Positions 1 to 9,815 of a stretch of DNA of 33,972 nucleotides are shown here, piece after piece. This DNA is from Bacteroidales bacterium. GTDB lineage: Bacteria; Bacteroidota; Bacteroidia; Bacteroidales; JAIPAH01. Below the pieces are notes generated by a model. The model made no database searches. It saw only the letters and a program-made list of their open reading frames with translations, and was not told where the DNA came from. The stretch is taken from assembly GCA_021740175.1 (NCBI GenBank), contig JAIPAH010000020.1, positions 1 through 33,972 on the forward strand. The letters are read 5' to 3'. Numbering within the stretch: the stretch's first letter is position 1; each line of letters opens with the position of its first letter. The position numbers and the translations under genes were made by a program.

Positions 1-2
1 CT

Positions 3-287
3 GAAACTGCAACGGTTTCCTTCGGTTCGGATGCACCGGCCGATAAGGGTGATGCGATAAGCCTTTACCCGAATCCGGCCAGCGATTACGTCAAGCTGGA
101 TGTAACCGATAATGTAGAGTCTTACAGGGTTCTCAACACTGTAGGGCAACTGCTTATCGATAAGCAAGTAAATGGTGAGGACATTATCAATGTAAATACC
201 GAGCGATATGAGCCCGGTACATACATGGTACAGTTCATCACTAACGACGGCGATGTGGTAACCAAACGATTCGTTCTGGTTAAATAA
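3..287 (+). CDS. C-terminal end of a secreted protein with T9SS type A sorting domain (5' truncated by window edge)
   Basis: Open frame from window start: ...ISLYPNPASDYVKLDVTDNVESYRVLNTVGQLLI...YEPGTYMVQFITNDGDVVTKRFVLVK*; YPNP motif and terminal basic KRFVLVK typical of Por secretion C-terminal domains. Confidence 0.85.
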   Translation, partial: ETATVSFGSDAPADKGDAISLYPNPASDYVKLDVTDNVESYRVLNTVGQLLIDKQVNGEDIINVNTERYEPGTYMVQFITNDGDVVTKRFVLVK

Positions 288-307
288 TCGCCCGCTTTAG
301 AATATTT

Positions 308-340
308 AAAAGGCCGCTTGTTTTCAAGCGGCCTTTTTTA
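308..340 (+). terminator. Rho-independent-type terminator
   Basis: aaaaggccgcttgttttcaagcggccttttttatttt: GC-rich perfect stem plus T tract, just after the stop at 287. Confidence 0.85.
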
Positions 341-530
341 TTTTTAGAAAACTTCCTTCTACAACTCAAAAATTTTATGATATTTAAGAATAATAGATAA
401 ATTCTATGATTTGAATAGGGGTTTATTGGTTTTGAGTTGTCTTTATTATAAGATTTTAACATATAATTAACTAAGTAAATCACGAACGGCTTTCATTAAC
501 CCCATAGGTAGCCCAAAAAACGAAAAGCTT

Positions 531-2510
531 ATGTTAACAACCAATTTTACAGCACGTAGAAAAAAGCGTCTACTCCACCCCCTCCTGATATTTATCGTAT
601 TCCTTTTACCCCCGGTAGCTGTGCACGCCCAGGCAGCTTCACCGGGGGTAAAATACTCCCTGAACATGCAGGGTTCGGTGGATTGTGATGACGTTACACT
701 GACATGGAATGAGGCTTCAGAAAAAAAGGGTGATTTATCAGATAGACAGTCAGCCTATAATCTTTATCGAGGGGATTCCCTTTTGAACCAGGAACCCATA
801 CAGGACACAATTTACCTTGATCAAAATGTGCATGTCGGAAATTACATGTACTACCTGGAGGTGATATCCGGCAGCTTTGAACGACAGGATTATTCCGACT
901 CAACCGAAGTGGAGGTAGAGCAATATTATGGGGAAATCGATATGAATGTTGATAATCTTTCCTTAAGTTGGTCCCTGGAAAATGAAAATGTTCAGAATGC
1001 AGAATTCACCGGATATACTATTTATCGTGAAGGGGTACTGATTCAGGAAGATTATCAATCTGAATTTTTTATTTTGTATGAACCGCCGGAAGTGCCCCGG
1101 CAATATTGCGTAGAGGCTAATTATTCCAATGGTTGTACCAGCCAGATGGCATGCGATTCGGTTTACCCGGTTTCGGACTCATTGTTTCCTCCCCAAAACT
1201 TTGAGGCTTCGGTTGATCCTTATCCCGTATCGACAAGTCTTCAATGGAATACACCGGAGTCGAGCACTAATAACCTGGAAGGCTATAAATTATTCAGATT
1301 TCTTCAGCCACATATTGATGATCCGGATGAATGGACGCTTGTTGAAGAAGATATCGATGATACCACCTATACCGACACGAATTGGGACAACCTGAGCTGG
1401 GGGCTATATGGCTATGCGCTAAAAGCGGTCTACCAGGAAGGAAATTCTGTAGCCGTCAAATCGGATAGTTTGTGTAATGATTGTATGAGTCAAGTTTTTT
1501 TCACACTAAACCCTATACCTGATTTACCATTGGATAGCGTATATATTGAACTAAGCCAGTTTGATGGTTCATTTAATATTAGTGGATATTATGGAGATAT
1601 TGATAATTATATGCTTATATTTAAAGGGTCATATTCACTGATGATGAAAGGCACTAAAACCGGGCCGGCTTATTATTGGAGTATCGAAGTTCATGAGGGG
1701 GCTTTTATCATTAATCCGACTTTCTATCTAAGAAAGCCCCGATATCTCAGCACGATCACAAATTGCAACAACGTTGTTCTGGAGTGGGATTGGACCTTCT
1801 TAGATAATGATCCGGAAGTCATCGACATGTTGGCCGGTTTTAATGTTTACCGCAACGATTCTTTGATAACTTCCGAGCCGGTAGATTCCACCTGGTTTGT
1901 CGATGAAGATTTGCCTATCGGTGAATATGAATATTATGTTACGGCGGCTTTTAAAGATAGTACCGAATCCCAGGCGCAGGACACTATACCTGTATCCATA
2001 ACAAAAGATTATGGCAACACCGGCATCCAAATTGCCGAAAGCCATATTAACTGGGAAATCAATGACACGACACAAGTAGAGGTAGCAGGTTATAACTTAT
2101 ATAAAAACGAAGAGCTGATAGGTGAGATGTTAGATACCGTATCGATCGCTTTTGAATACCCGGATGAAACCGGCGAATATGCCTACTGTGTCGAGCCCGT
2201 TTTTGCAGATAGCTGCACTGGCCGGAAAGCTTGCGATACAATAAAGACCACAGCAGGTATAAATGCATCTGAGCTTTCGGACTTCATTCGGATTTACCCA
2301 AACCCAACCCAAGCTAAGCTCCATGTAGAATCCCCTGAGAAAATTATTAACGTTCGGTGTTACAATTTGAAGGGAACTAGAATATTCCGTCGACAGAAGG
2401 CGCGAAAGGATTTTACATTACAAACCCACCGGCTCAGTCCGGGGATGTACTATCTTCACTTTATTTCTGAAGAAGGAAGGACGGGTGTGAAGAAGATCGT
2501 AGTGGAGTGA
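531..2510 (+). CDS. Secreted multi-domain protein with fibronectin-III-like repeats and T9SS type A sorting domain
   Basis: 659 aa, signal peptide (RKKRLLHPLLIFIVFLLPPVAVHAQA), repeated Ig/FN3-like segments (YNLYRGDSLL, GYTIYREG, FNVYRNDSLI, GYNLYKNEEL), C-terminal IRIYPNPTQAKLHV...GVKKIVVE. Confidence 0.85.
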   Translation: MLTTNFTARRKKRLLHPLLIFIVFLLPPVAVHAQAASPGVKYSLNMQGSVDCDDVTLTWNEASEKKGDLSDRQSAYNLYRGDSLLNQEPIQDTIYLDQNVHVGNYMYYLEVISGSFERQDYSDSTEVEVEQYYGEIDMNVDNLSLSWSLENENVQNAEFTGYTIYREGVLIQEDYQSEFFILYEPPEVPRQYCVEANYSNGCTSQMACDSVYPVSDSLFPPQNFEASVDPYPVSTSLQWNTPESSTNNLEGYKLFRFLQPHIDDPDEWTLVEEDIDDTTYTDTNWDNLSWGLYGYALKAVYQEGNSVAVKSDSLCNDCMSQVFFTLNPIPDLPLDSVYIELSQFDGSFNISGYYGDIDNYMLIFKGSYSLMMKGTKTGPAYYWSIEVHEGAFIINPTFYLRKPRYLSTITNCNNVVLEWDWTFLDNDPEVIDMLAGFNVYRNDSLITSEPVDSTWFVDEDLPIGEYEYYVTAAFKDSTESQAQDTIPVSITKDYGNTGIQIAESHINWEINDTTQVEVAGYNLYKNEELIGEMLDTVSIAFEYPDETGEYAYCVEPVFADSCTGRKACDTIKTTAGINASELSDFIRIYPNPTQAKLHVESPEKIINVRCYNLKGTRIFRRQKARKDFTLQTHRLSPGMYYLHFISEEGRTGVKKIVVE

Positions 2511-2550
2511 GGAGATAGTGTCGGTTCATGAAAATCTCATTTCCGGGTAA

Positions 2551-2817
2551 CAAAATATCCGTAAGAATGAGATGTAAAAATATATGTTTATTATCATTTG
2601 ATCATGAGATATTATTTAGATTTCTCAGTCGCTTCGCTCCATCGAAATGACTCGATTTAGTGGAGTAACAAAAAAAAAGGTCGGGCGGACGCTATAAAAA
2701 TTTACAAAGGTGTCCGCCCGACCTTTTTCCTCCCTCTCCAAACTTGTGGCAATTCATTTCGAACAAATCACGGAGCGATAGCGGAGTGATGCCGTGAGAA
2801 ATCTGACGGATATTTTG
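2551..2817. repeat. Composite inverted repeat of REP-like intergenic sequence around a terminator hairpin
   Basis: caaaatatccgt (2551-2562) is inverted at 2806-2817 (acggatattttg); agatttctcagtcgcttcgctccatcgaaatga (~2619-2651) has a diverged inverted counterpart at ~2751-2804. Confidence 0.6.
2674..2728. terminator. Bidirectional terminator-like hairpin
   Basis: aaaaaggtcgggcggac ... gtccgcccgaccttttt, ~17 bp stem with flanking A/T tracts. Confidence 0.75.
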
Positions 2818-3159
2818 CCAAACGTGCCATACGTATAAGGACGGGATTTTAATTGTTTTAACTACATTGTTTTAGGTAGTATTTATGTTAACACCTCAAT
2901 CATATAAATCAATTAAGCACCTGATAACTATTTATTTTGTTTTTTCGACCCCGGCAGCGTCCGACGAAAGATAGGCTTGCCGGGTCTTGTTTTAATATCC
3001 CTTGTTATCATTTTCTTCACCTTAGTAACCAGAAGTTTGTAGAAACCTTCTTTTTTGTAGCATCCTGCTAAATTAATAAACCCAATGTGCCAAAGACTAG
3101 GGCCTATCTATCTTTCTTCACTCATAAATCCCTATCTTTGCCTACTTAAAGTTGAAGAT

Positions 3160-5100
3160 ATGCATTCGGTTTCCAATTTATCCATACATTTTACGGGAGA
3201 GTTTATTTTTGATGGGATCACGTTTAATGTCGACGATCGCGATCGCATTGGCCTGGTCGGCAAAAACGGAGCCGGCAAAAGTACGTTGCTGAAGATTCTT
3301 GCCGGCCAGATTGAACCCAATGAAGGGACCATAGCCTCCCCGGATGGGGATACGGTCGGGTATCTTCCCCAGGAACTCAAGGTGGAAAGCGATACGACGG
3401 TTTTCAAAGAAGCCTTGCATGCTTTTGATGAGCTGAAAAAACTGGAAAAACAGATACACGCCATTACTACCGATATCTCTACGCGCCAGGATTATGAGTC
3501 GGCCTCCTATATGAAACAAATAGAAAAACTGAATGAACTCAATGACCGCTTTAACCTGAAAGGCGGACATAATATTGAAGGGGATACCGAAAAGGTTTTG
3601 CTTGGCTTAGGCTTTAATCCCGAAGATTTTGACCAGCCGGTTAAAATTTTTAGCGGGGGATGGCAAATGCGTATTGAATTGGCGAAGATTTTGCTTCAAC
3701 GCCCTGATTTGCTTCTGCTTGATGAGCCTACCAATCACCTGGATATCGTCTCCATTCAATGGCTGGAGCAATTCCTCAAAAACTACCAGGGTGCCGTTAT
3801 GCTGGTATCTCACGACCGGGCATTCCTTGATAATGTGACCAATCGTACGATAGAAATCACGAATAAGAAAATATATGATTTCAGCACTTCATACTCGGGA
3901 TATGTGAAACAAAGGGAGGAGATCCGCCAGCAGCAAATAGCGGCCTATGAAAATCAACAGAAGGAAGTCGCCCAGATGGAGCGGTTTATTGAAAGGTTCC
4001 GCTATCAGGCTAACAAGGCCAGCCAGGTACAAAGCCGGGTAAAGATGCTTGAGAAGATGGAAGAAGTGGAGATTGACGATAAGGATACCCGGCATATCAC
4101 TTTCTCTTTCCCGCCGGCACCTCGCTCCGGCAAGGTGGTATTTGAAGGGCAGGGGGTGACCAAATCATTCGGTGATAACCTGGTGCTTAGAGGATTGGAT
4201 TTTATTGTGGAAAGAGGTGATTTTGTGGCGTTTGTCGGAAAAAACGGGGAAGGGAAGTCAACGCTCAGTAAAATAATTGTTGGCGATCTGGACCATCAGG
4301 GGGAGGCGAAGCTGGGGCATAATGTGAAAATCGGGTATTATGCCCAAAACCAGTCGGAATTACTGGAAGAGGAAAAAACAGTTTTCCAGACGATAGATGA
4401 TGAAGCTACCGGCGAACTGCGTAAAAAAGTAAAAAACATCCTCGGGGGATTTCTTTTCAGTGGAGACGACCTTGACAAAAAAGTGAAAGTACTTTCCGGA
4501 GGCGAAAAATCCCGCCTGGCCCTGGCTAAGCTACTGCTGGAGCCGGTCAACCTGTTGGTGCTTGACGAACCCACCAATCACCTGGATATGCGCTCGAAGG
4601 ATATTCTGAAACATGCCCTGCTGCGATTTGACGGAACATTAATCATTGTTTCCCACGACAGGGACTTTCTGCATGGATTAACGAACAAAATCTATGAAAT
4701 AAAAAATCATAAGATTAATTATTTCATGGGAGATGTGAATGAATACCTGGAGAAAATGAAGCTGGAGACCCTTGACCATCTGGACTTGAAAGAGCGGGGA
4801 ACGCAGGGGAAGAAGCAGAAGGATAAAAAACCCGGGAAAGGGAAGCAGGAGCACCTGGAGCGTAAGGAGAAAGAGAAAAATCTGCGTAAAACCAAAAAGC
4901 AGATAGAACAATATGAGGCTAAAATAGAGGCTCTGGAATCCGAGATTGAACATATGGATGAAATCCTCTCAGAACCTGAAAAAAATGCTGAGAAAATAAA
5001 TTCGGAAGGGTTGTACAAAAAATATGAGCAGAAGAAGAAAGAGCTGGCCGAAACAATGGAAAAGTGGGAGGCGTTGCATGAGCAACTGGAATCAGACTAA
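3160..5100 (+). CDS. ABC-F family ATP-binding cassette protein
   Basis: Two ABC domains: Walker A GKNGAGKST / GKNGEGKST, signature FSGGW / LSGGEKSRLALAK, LLLLDEPTNHLD twice, charged linker and coiled-coil C-terminus; internal ATG at 3160 (MHSVSNLSIHFTGEFIF) is the likelier start. Confidence 0.93.
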   Translation: MHSVSNLSIHFTGEFIFDGITFNVDDRDRIGLVGKNGAGKSTLLKILAGQIEPNEGTIASPDGDTVGYLPQELKVESDTTVFKEALHAFDELKKLEKQIHAITTDISTRQDYESASYMKQIEKLNELNDRFNLKGGHNIEGDTEKVLLGLGFNPEDFDQPVKIFSGGWQMRIELAKILLQRPDLLLLDEPTNHLDIVSIQWLEQFLKNYQGAVMLVSHDRAFLDNVTNRTIEITNKKIYDFSTSYSGYVKQREEIRQQQIAAYENQQKEVAQMERFIERFRYQANKASQVQSRVKMLEKMEEVEIDDKDTRHITFSFPPAPRSGKVVFEGQGVTKSFGDNLVLRGLDFIVERGDFVAFVGKNGEGKSTLSKIIVGDLDHQGEAKLGHNVKIGYYAQNQSELLEEEKTVFQTIDDEATGELRKKVKNILGGFLFSGDDLDKKVKVLSGGEKSRLALAKLLLEPVNLLVLDEPTNHLDMRSKDILKHALLRFDGTLIIVSHDRDFLHGLTNKIYEIKNHKINYFMGDVNEYLEKMKLETLDHLDLKERGTQGKKQKDKKPGKGKQEHLERKEKEKNLRKTKKQIEQYEAKIEALESEIEHMDEILSEPEKNAEKINSEGLYKKYEQKKKELAETMEKWEALHEQLESD

Positions 5101-5242
5101 GCTTGCGAAATATTTTGGAACACGGATTCCGCTGATTTTCAAATGCGGATATGTGCGGATATTTTATTATATTTAAAATCAACCAATTTTATTCAATTCG
5201 CGTTCTATACACAAAGGCTGATCAGTTAAATCTGTGTGCTAT

Positions 5243-6220
5243 TCACGCCTCCCTCTTATCCAGATAATCTACTATAGCCAGTAGCGTTCCCTTCCGGCCC
5301 TCGGAAATGTTGATGGCATCCAGGGATTGGATAGCCGCTTTTTGATATTTTTTGACAGATTTTTGTGTCTCCTCACGGATATTAAGCTGATTAAAAATCT
5401 CCAAAACCGCATTGAGTTTCTCTTGTTCATCCCAGTTCTTTGTTCGGTCAAAATAATAATTCAGACTTTCTTTCTGCCTTTCATTCGCCAATTCAAAAGC
5501 TTTTATGAGTAGGTAGGTTTTTTTATTCGTCACAATGTCATTGCCGGTTTGCTTACCGAACATTTCCTGGTCGGCATATGCATCCAGCAGGTCATCTTTA
5601 AGCTGAAAAGCAATACCCAGGTTTTTCCCGAATTCGTAGATACGCCGCAGGTCTTCCTCTGAAGCTGCTCCAATAATTCCCCCGATTTTTAGACTCGCCC
5701 CCAGTAGCACGGCTGTTTTCAGCCGTATCATTTTGATATACTCCTGTTCGTTTACATGGGTGCGCTCTTCAAAATTCATATCATACTGTTGTCCCCGGCA
5801 AACTTCAATCGCAGTTTCAGTAAATACGCTGTGAATTTCCGGCAGCTTTTCTTTCTCCGCTTTTCCTATGTATTCGTATGCTTTGGCAAACATGGTGTCG
5901 CCTGAAAGAATCGCCACATTGGTGTTCCATTTTGTATGGACACTCGGATTACCTCTGCGCATTGGTGCCTGGTCCATAATGTCATCATGCAGCAGCGTAA
6001 AATTATGAAACAATTCAATTCCGATTGCAGCATTGAGTGCATCGCTGAGTGTACCCCCAAAAAGTTCGCAGGAGGCAAGACAGAGCACCGGCCGTAAGCG
6101 TTTCCCTCCCAGCCTTAAGGTGTAATCGATAGGGGCGTACAAAGTAGATGGTTCACCTGTAAAGGTCTCTTTTTCAATAACGTTGTTGAAATATTGCTGC
6201 AATGTCTGGAAACCGTGCAT
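5243..6220 (-). CDS. Polyprenyl synthetase family protein (trans-prenyltransferase)
   Basis: GGKRLRPVL, first Asp-rich motif LLHDDIMD, second Asp-rich region FQLKDDLLDAYAD. Confidence 0.93.
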   Translation of the reverse strand: MHGFQTLQQYFNNVIEKETFTGEPSTLYAPIDYTLRLGGKRLRPVLCLASCELFGGTLSDALNAAIGIELFHNFTLLHDDIMDQAPMRRGNPSVHTKWNTNVAILSGDTMFAKAYEYIGKAEKEKLPEIHSVFTETAIEVCRGQQYDMNFEERTHVNEQEYIKMIRLKTAVLLGASLKIGGIIGAASEEDLRRIYEFGKNLGIAFQLKDDLLDAYADQEMFGKQTGNDIVTNKKTYLLIKAFELANERQKESLNYYFDRTKNWDEQEKLNAVLEIFNQLNIREETQKSVKKYQKAAIQSLDAINISEGRKGTLLAIVDYLDKREA

Positions 6221-6223
6221 AGT

Positions 6224-7093
6224 CTATATTTTGGATTTAAGAATTTGTAAAAGATATTCTCCATAGCCACTCTTTAGCAAGGGCTGAGCGATTTTTTCCA
6301 ATTGTTGGCCGTCAATATATCCCTTGCGGTAGGCCACTTCTTCGATACATCCGATTTTAAGCCCCTGGCGTCTTTCCACCACTTCCACAAATTGTCCGGC
6401 GTCCATCAGTGAAGCGAAGGTCCCTGTGTCCAGCCATGCGGTTCCACGCCCGAGAATGCCGACATGGAGGTCCCCCCGCTCCAGGTAGGTGCGGTTTATA
6501 TCGGTAATTTCATATTCCCCGCGGTTGCTTTTGCCGATATTTTTGGCAATGTCAACCACTTCGCTGTCATAGAAGTAAAGACCGGGCACAGCAAAATTGG
6601 ATTTGGGCTGCTGCGGCTTTTCCTCAATGGATATGGCTTTATGGTTTTTATCGAATTCCACAACGCCATATCTTTCGGGATCAGATACATGATAAGCAAA
6701 AACAACGCCCCCTTCCGGGTCATTATGACTCATCAGCAACTGCTGAAGGCCGCTGCCGTAAAAGATGTTATCGCCCAGGATAAGAGCCACCTTGTCGTTG
6801 CCGACAAAATTTTCACCGATAACAAATGCTTGAGCCAGTCCTTCAGGATTGGGCTGCTCGGCATATTGAAAATTACAGCCGATGCGGCTGCCGTCACCCA
6901 GCAATTTTTGAAAAGCTGGTAAATCATGGGGAGTTGAGATGATAAGGATATCTTTGATACCTGCCATCATAAGGATCGATAACGGGTAATAAATCATCGG
7001 TTTGTCGTAAATCGGCATTAGTTGCTTACTGACGGCAAGTGTTAGTGGATGGAGCCTTGTCCCCGATCCACCGGCTAGTATAATCCCTTTCAT
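6224..7093 (-). CDS. rmlA: Glucose-1-phosphate thymidylyltransferase
   Basis: [78 protein letters not shown]. Confidence 0.95.
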   Translation of the reverse strand: MKGIILAGGSGTRLHPLTLAVSKQLMPIYDKPMIYYPLSILMMAGIKDILIISTPHDLPAFQKLLGDGSRIGCNFQYAEQPNPEGLAQAFVIGENFVGNDKVALILGDNIFYGSGLQQLLMSHNDPEGGVVFAYHVSDPERYGVVEFDKNHKAISIEEKPQQPKSNFAVPGLYFYDSEVVDIAKNIGKSNRGEYEITDINRTYLERGDLHVGILGRGTAWLDTGTFASLMDAGQFVEVVERRQGLKIGCIEEVAYRKGYIDGQQLEKIAQPLLKSGYGEYLLQILKSKI

Positions 7094-7148
7094 ACATCTA
7101 TTTTTTTTGATTCGGCAACTAAGATAAAAAATTCAGCCGATTTAGGGT

Positions 7149-9593
7149 TTAGCTGTCCTGTTTTGCTGCTTGCTGGAAGCCGGTTTTTTGCTCTACCTTC
7201 TCAGCCTCCGGGTTTGATTTTTCTTCTCCGTTTGTGGTTTCCTCGCCATTCTTAAATATTTTGAACATCGGATTGTTGAAGGAGCGGGTGGTTATCCATT
7301 TATCAAGCGTTAAGATCAAGGAAGGTAGAATTAGCAGATTGGATAAAACGGCTACCAGTAAAGTAAAGGATACCAAATACCCGATAGCTTCTGTCCCGCC
7401 AAAGCCTGACAATGTGAAAATGGCAAAGCCAAAGAAAAGAACAATCGAAGAATAGACCATACTGTAACTGGTTTCGCGCAAGGCATTGATAACTGAAATT
7501 TTAATGTTCCAGCCATGATGCTTCAGCTCCATGCGGTATCTCGAAAGAAAATGGATAGCATTATCCACCGAAATCCCTAATGCAATGCTGAAAATTAGAA
7601 CCGTGGAGGGCTTCAACGAGATGGCAAGATAGCCCATCAACGCTGCCGTCATAAGTTGGGGAAGCAGGTTGGGCACCAGCGAAACGGCCACCATTTTTCC
7701 TGAAGTAAACAGCAGGGCCATAATAATCCCAATGGCGGCAAGAGCAATAACCAAGCTGTGCAGCAGGTTGGTTATCATATATTCCGTACCCCGCATATAA
7801 ACGACCGTTGTTCCTGTCAGATTCACATCGAATTTATCGGGAGGAAAGATAGCATCTACTTTTGGCCGCAGTCCGTCTTTGATTTCCGCCATTTGGTCTG
7901 TGCCGATATCAGCCATCTGAACGCTTACCCGCGTCTTTTGCAGGCTGCTGTCCGTAAAGGATGACAGGATTGTATTTTTATGTTCGGATGACTGTAAGTC
8001 GGGGAGATAGGACATTATAAAATTTTTCTCCCGGGCATTCGGGATGGAGTAATAGTCGGGATTCCCATTGTAAAAGGCTTGCTTGGCAGCTTTTGAGACC
8101 TCCGCTACAGACAGGGGTTCGGAAAATTGGGGATAAATGGCCAGGGTATCCTGCAGGCGCTCTATTTTTTGAAGGGTGGAAAGGCGCATCACCCCGTTAG
8201 GTTTCTTTGTATCGATCGAAATTTCAAAAGGCAGAATGCCATTCACCTGTTCCTGCATAAAAACCATGTCTTTATACACTTTGTCATTCGACGAAAGATC
8301 GTCAAACATTTTGCTGTTTGTCTGCATCTGCATTACACCTGCAACCCCCATGATTACAACGATTGCTGCGGCAATGTAAATGGCGTTTCTGCGCTTGAGC
8401 ACCAGCCAAAGGATGTTATCGATGATTTTGTTGGTGGCTTTATTGTCTAAATGCTTGATATGTCTCGCATTGGGAGGCTTGACAAAGCTGAAAAATATCG
8501 GAATAAGCAACAACGACAGCAGGAAAACAGCCATGATGTTGATAGAGGCCACAACACCAAATTCCACCAGCAGCTTGTTACCTGTGATGATAAAGGCAGC
8601 GAATCCTACAGCGGTGGTAAGGTTCGTCAGGAAAGTTGCATTCCCCACCCGTCGCACAACCCGCGACAGGCTTTTGATTTTATTGCCGTGGGACCGGTAT
8701 TCATGATGATATTTGTTAAGAAGGAAAATGCAGTTCTCGACCCCGATAACAATGAGCAAGGGGGGAAGAATACCCGTCAGAATGGTGATTTTGTAATCCA
8801 AAAGGGCCATCGTCCCCAGCAGCCATACCACGCTTATAACGACAATAAGCATGGGAATCAACACCGCTTTCAAGGAGCGGAAGAAAAGGAACAAAGCCAC
8901 CGAGGCAATGACCAATGCGAGCAGGATGAAGTAATTGAGTTCATTTTGGATTTTTTGGGTGGTAAGCGTCCGGATATAGGGTAGCCCCGAATAGTGAAGA
9001 TTGACACCGTGCTTTTCGCCGAAAGGTTCTATCTTATTTTTGATCTTTTCAATCAGTTTTACCCGCTTCTTGTTGTTGAGCAATTCCTTATCCAAAGAAA
9101 TCATCATGATGGCGGAATGCTTTTTCTTGTTGAAAAGCATGTTTTCGAAAAGCGGTTGATTGTAAATGATTTGCCTGAGGCTATCAAGCTCTTTCTGTGT
9201 CTCCGGTTTTTTGGTAATGATGGGTTCAAAGTCAAATTTATGGGTGGCTTCATTTTTATACAGGTGATAAATACGTGCCGGCGACAACACTTGCTTAACC
9301 CCTTCCGTTTCTTTCAGCTCATAGGTTAAGTCATACATGTCATTAAAGAAATCCAGTTCAAACAGCCGCTCACTCTGCAACCCTGTAAACATGATGTTGC
9401 CGTCTTTGCCAAAGGTTCTCTTGAACTCTTCATACACGATGCTGGTAGAGTCATCATCAGGGAGCATTTTAGTAAGTTCATAGGAGAGTTTAATATCTTG
9501 GGCCTGGTAGGCAAAGAACCCGGTGATAATAACTATTCCGCTCAGGATAACAATCCGTGAACGTAAAATGAACCGTACAATATATTTCCACAT
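7149..9593 (-). CDS. RND superfamily / MMPL-type transporter (predicted exporter)
   Basis: 814 aa, two TM bundles each after a large loop; GILPPLLIVIGVENCIFLLNKY and FSIALGISVDNAIHFLSRYR motifs characteristic of MMPL/SSD RND proteins. Confidence 0.9.
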   Translation of the reverse strand: MWKYIVRFILRSRIVILSGIVIITGFFAYQAQDIKLSYELTKMLPDDDSTSIVYEEFKRTFGKDGNIMFTGLQSERLFELDFFNDMYDLTYELKETEGVKQVLSPARIYHLYKNEATHKFDFEPIITKKPETQKELDSLRQIIYNQPLFENMLFNKKKHSAIMMISLDKELLNNKKRVKLIEKIKNKIEPFGEKHGVNLHYSGLPYIRTLTTQKIQNELNYFILLALVIASVALFLFFRSLKAVLIPMLIVVISVVWLLGTMALLDYKITILTGILPPLLIVIGVENCIFLLNKYHHEYRSHGNKIKSLSRVVRRVGNATFLTNLTTAVGFAAFIITGNKLLVEFGVVASINIMAVFLLSLLLIPIFFSFVKPPNARHIKHLDNKATNKIIDNILWLVLKRRNAIYIAAAIVVIMGVAGVMQMQTNSKMFDDLSSNDKVYKDMVFMQEQVNGILPFEISIDTKKPNGVMRLSTLQKIERLQDTLAIYPQFSEPLSVAEVSKAAKQAFYNGNPDYYSIPNAREKNFIMSYLPDLQSSEHKNTILSSFTDSSLQKTRVSVQMADIGTDQMAEIKDGLRPKVDAIFPPDKFDVNLTGTTVVYMRGTEYMITNLLHSLVIALAAIGIIMALLFTSGKMVAVSLVPNLLPQLMTAALMGYLAISLKPSTVLIFSIALGISVDNAIHFLSRYRMELKHHGWNIKISVINALRETSYSMVYSSIVLFFGFAIFTLSGFGGTEAIGYLVSFTLLVAVLSNLLILPSLILTLDKWITTRSFNNPMFKIFKNGEETTNGEEKSNPEAEKVEQKTGFQQAAKQDS

Positions 9594-9815
9594 ACTACTT
9601 TTCGCTCAAGTCCAAACTTTTATCCGTGTAGCTCCCATAAAAATAGCCTGCTAAAATACGTTATTCTGCTTGTTTTAAAAAAAGGGTAGAAAGTTAAGAT
9701 TCACTAAGAAAGTCATGTTGCATAATTTTTTCTTTATGTATGGGTTATCATTTCAAAAATTCATTTAAATTTATTTTGCAAAAAGGAAATTTGAAATAAA
9801 TCTGTATTCACTATC

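Noticed and set aside
8127-8984. Several plus-strand ORFs inside the MMPL gene
   Set aside because: Antisense shadows of a clearly coding minus-strand gene, low-complexity composition.
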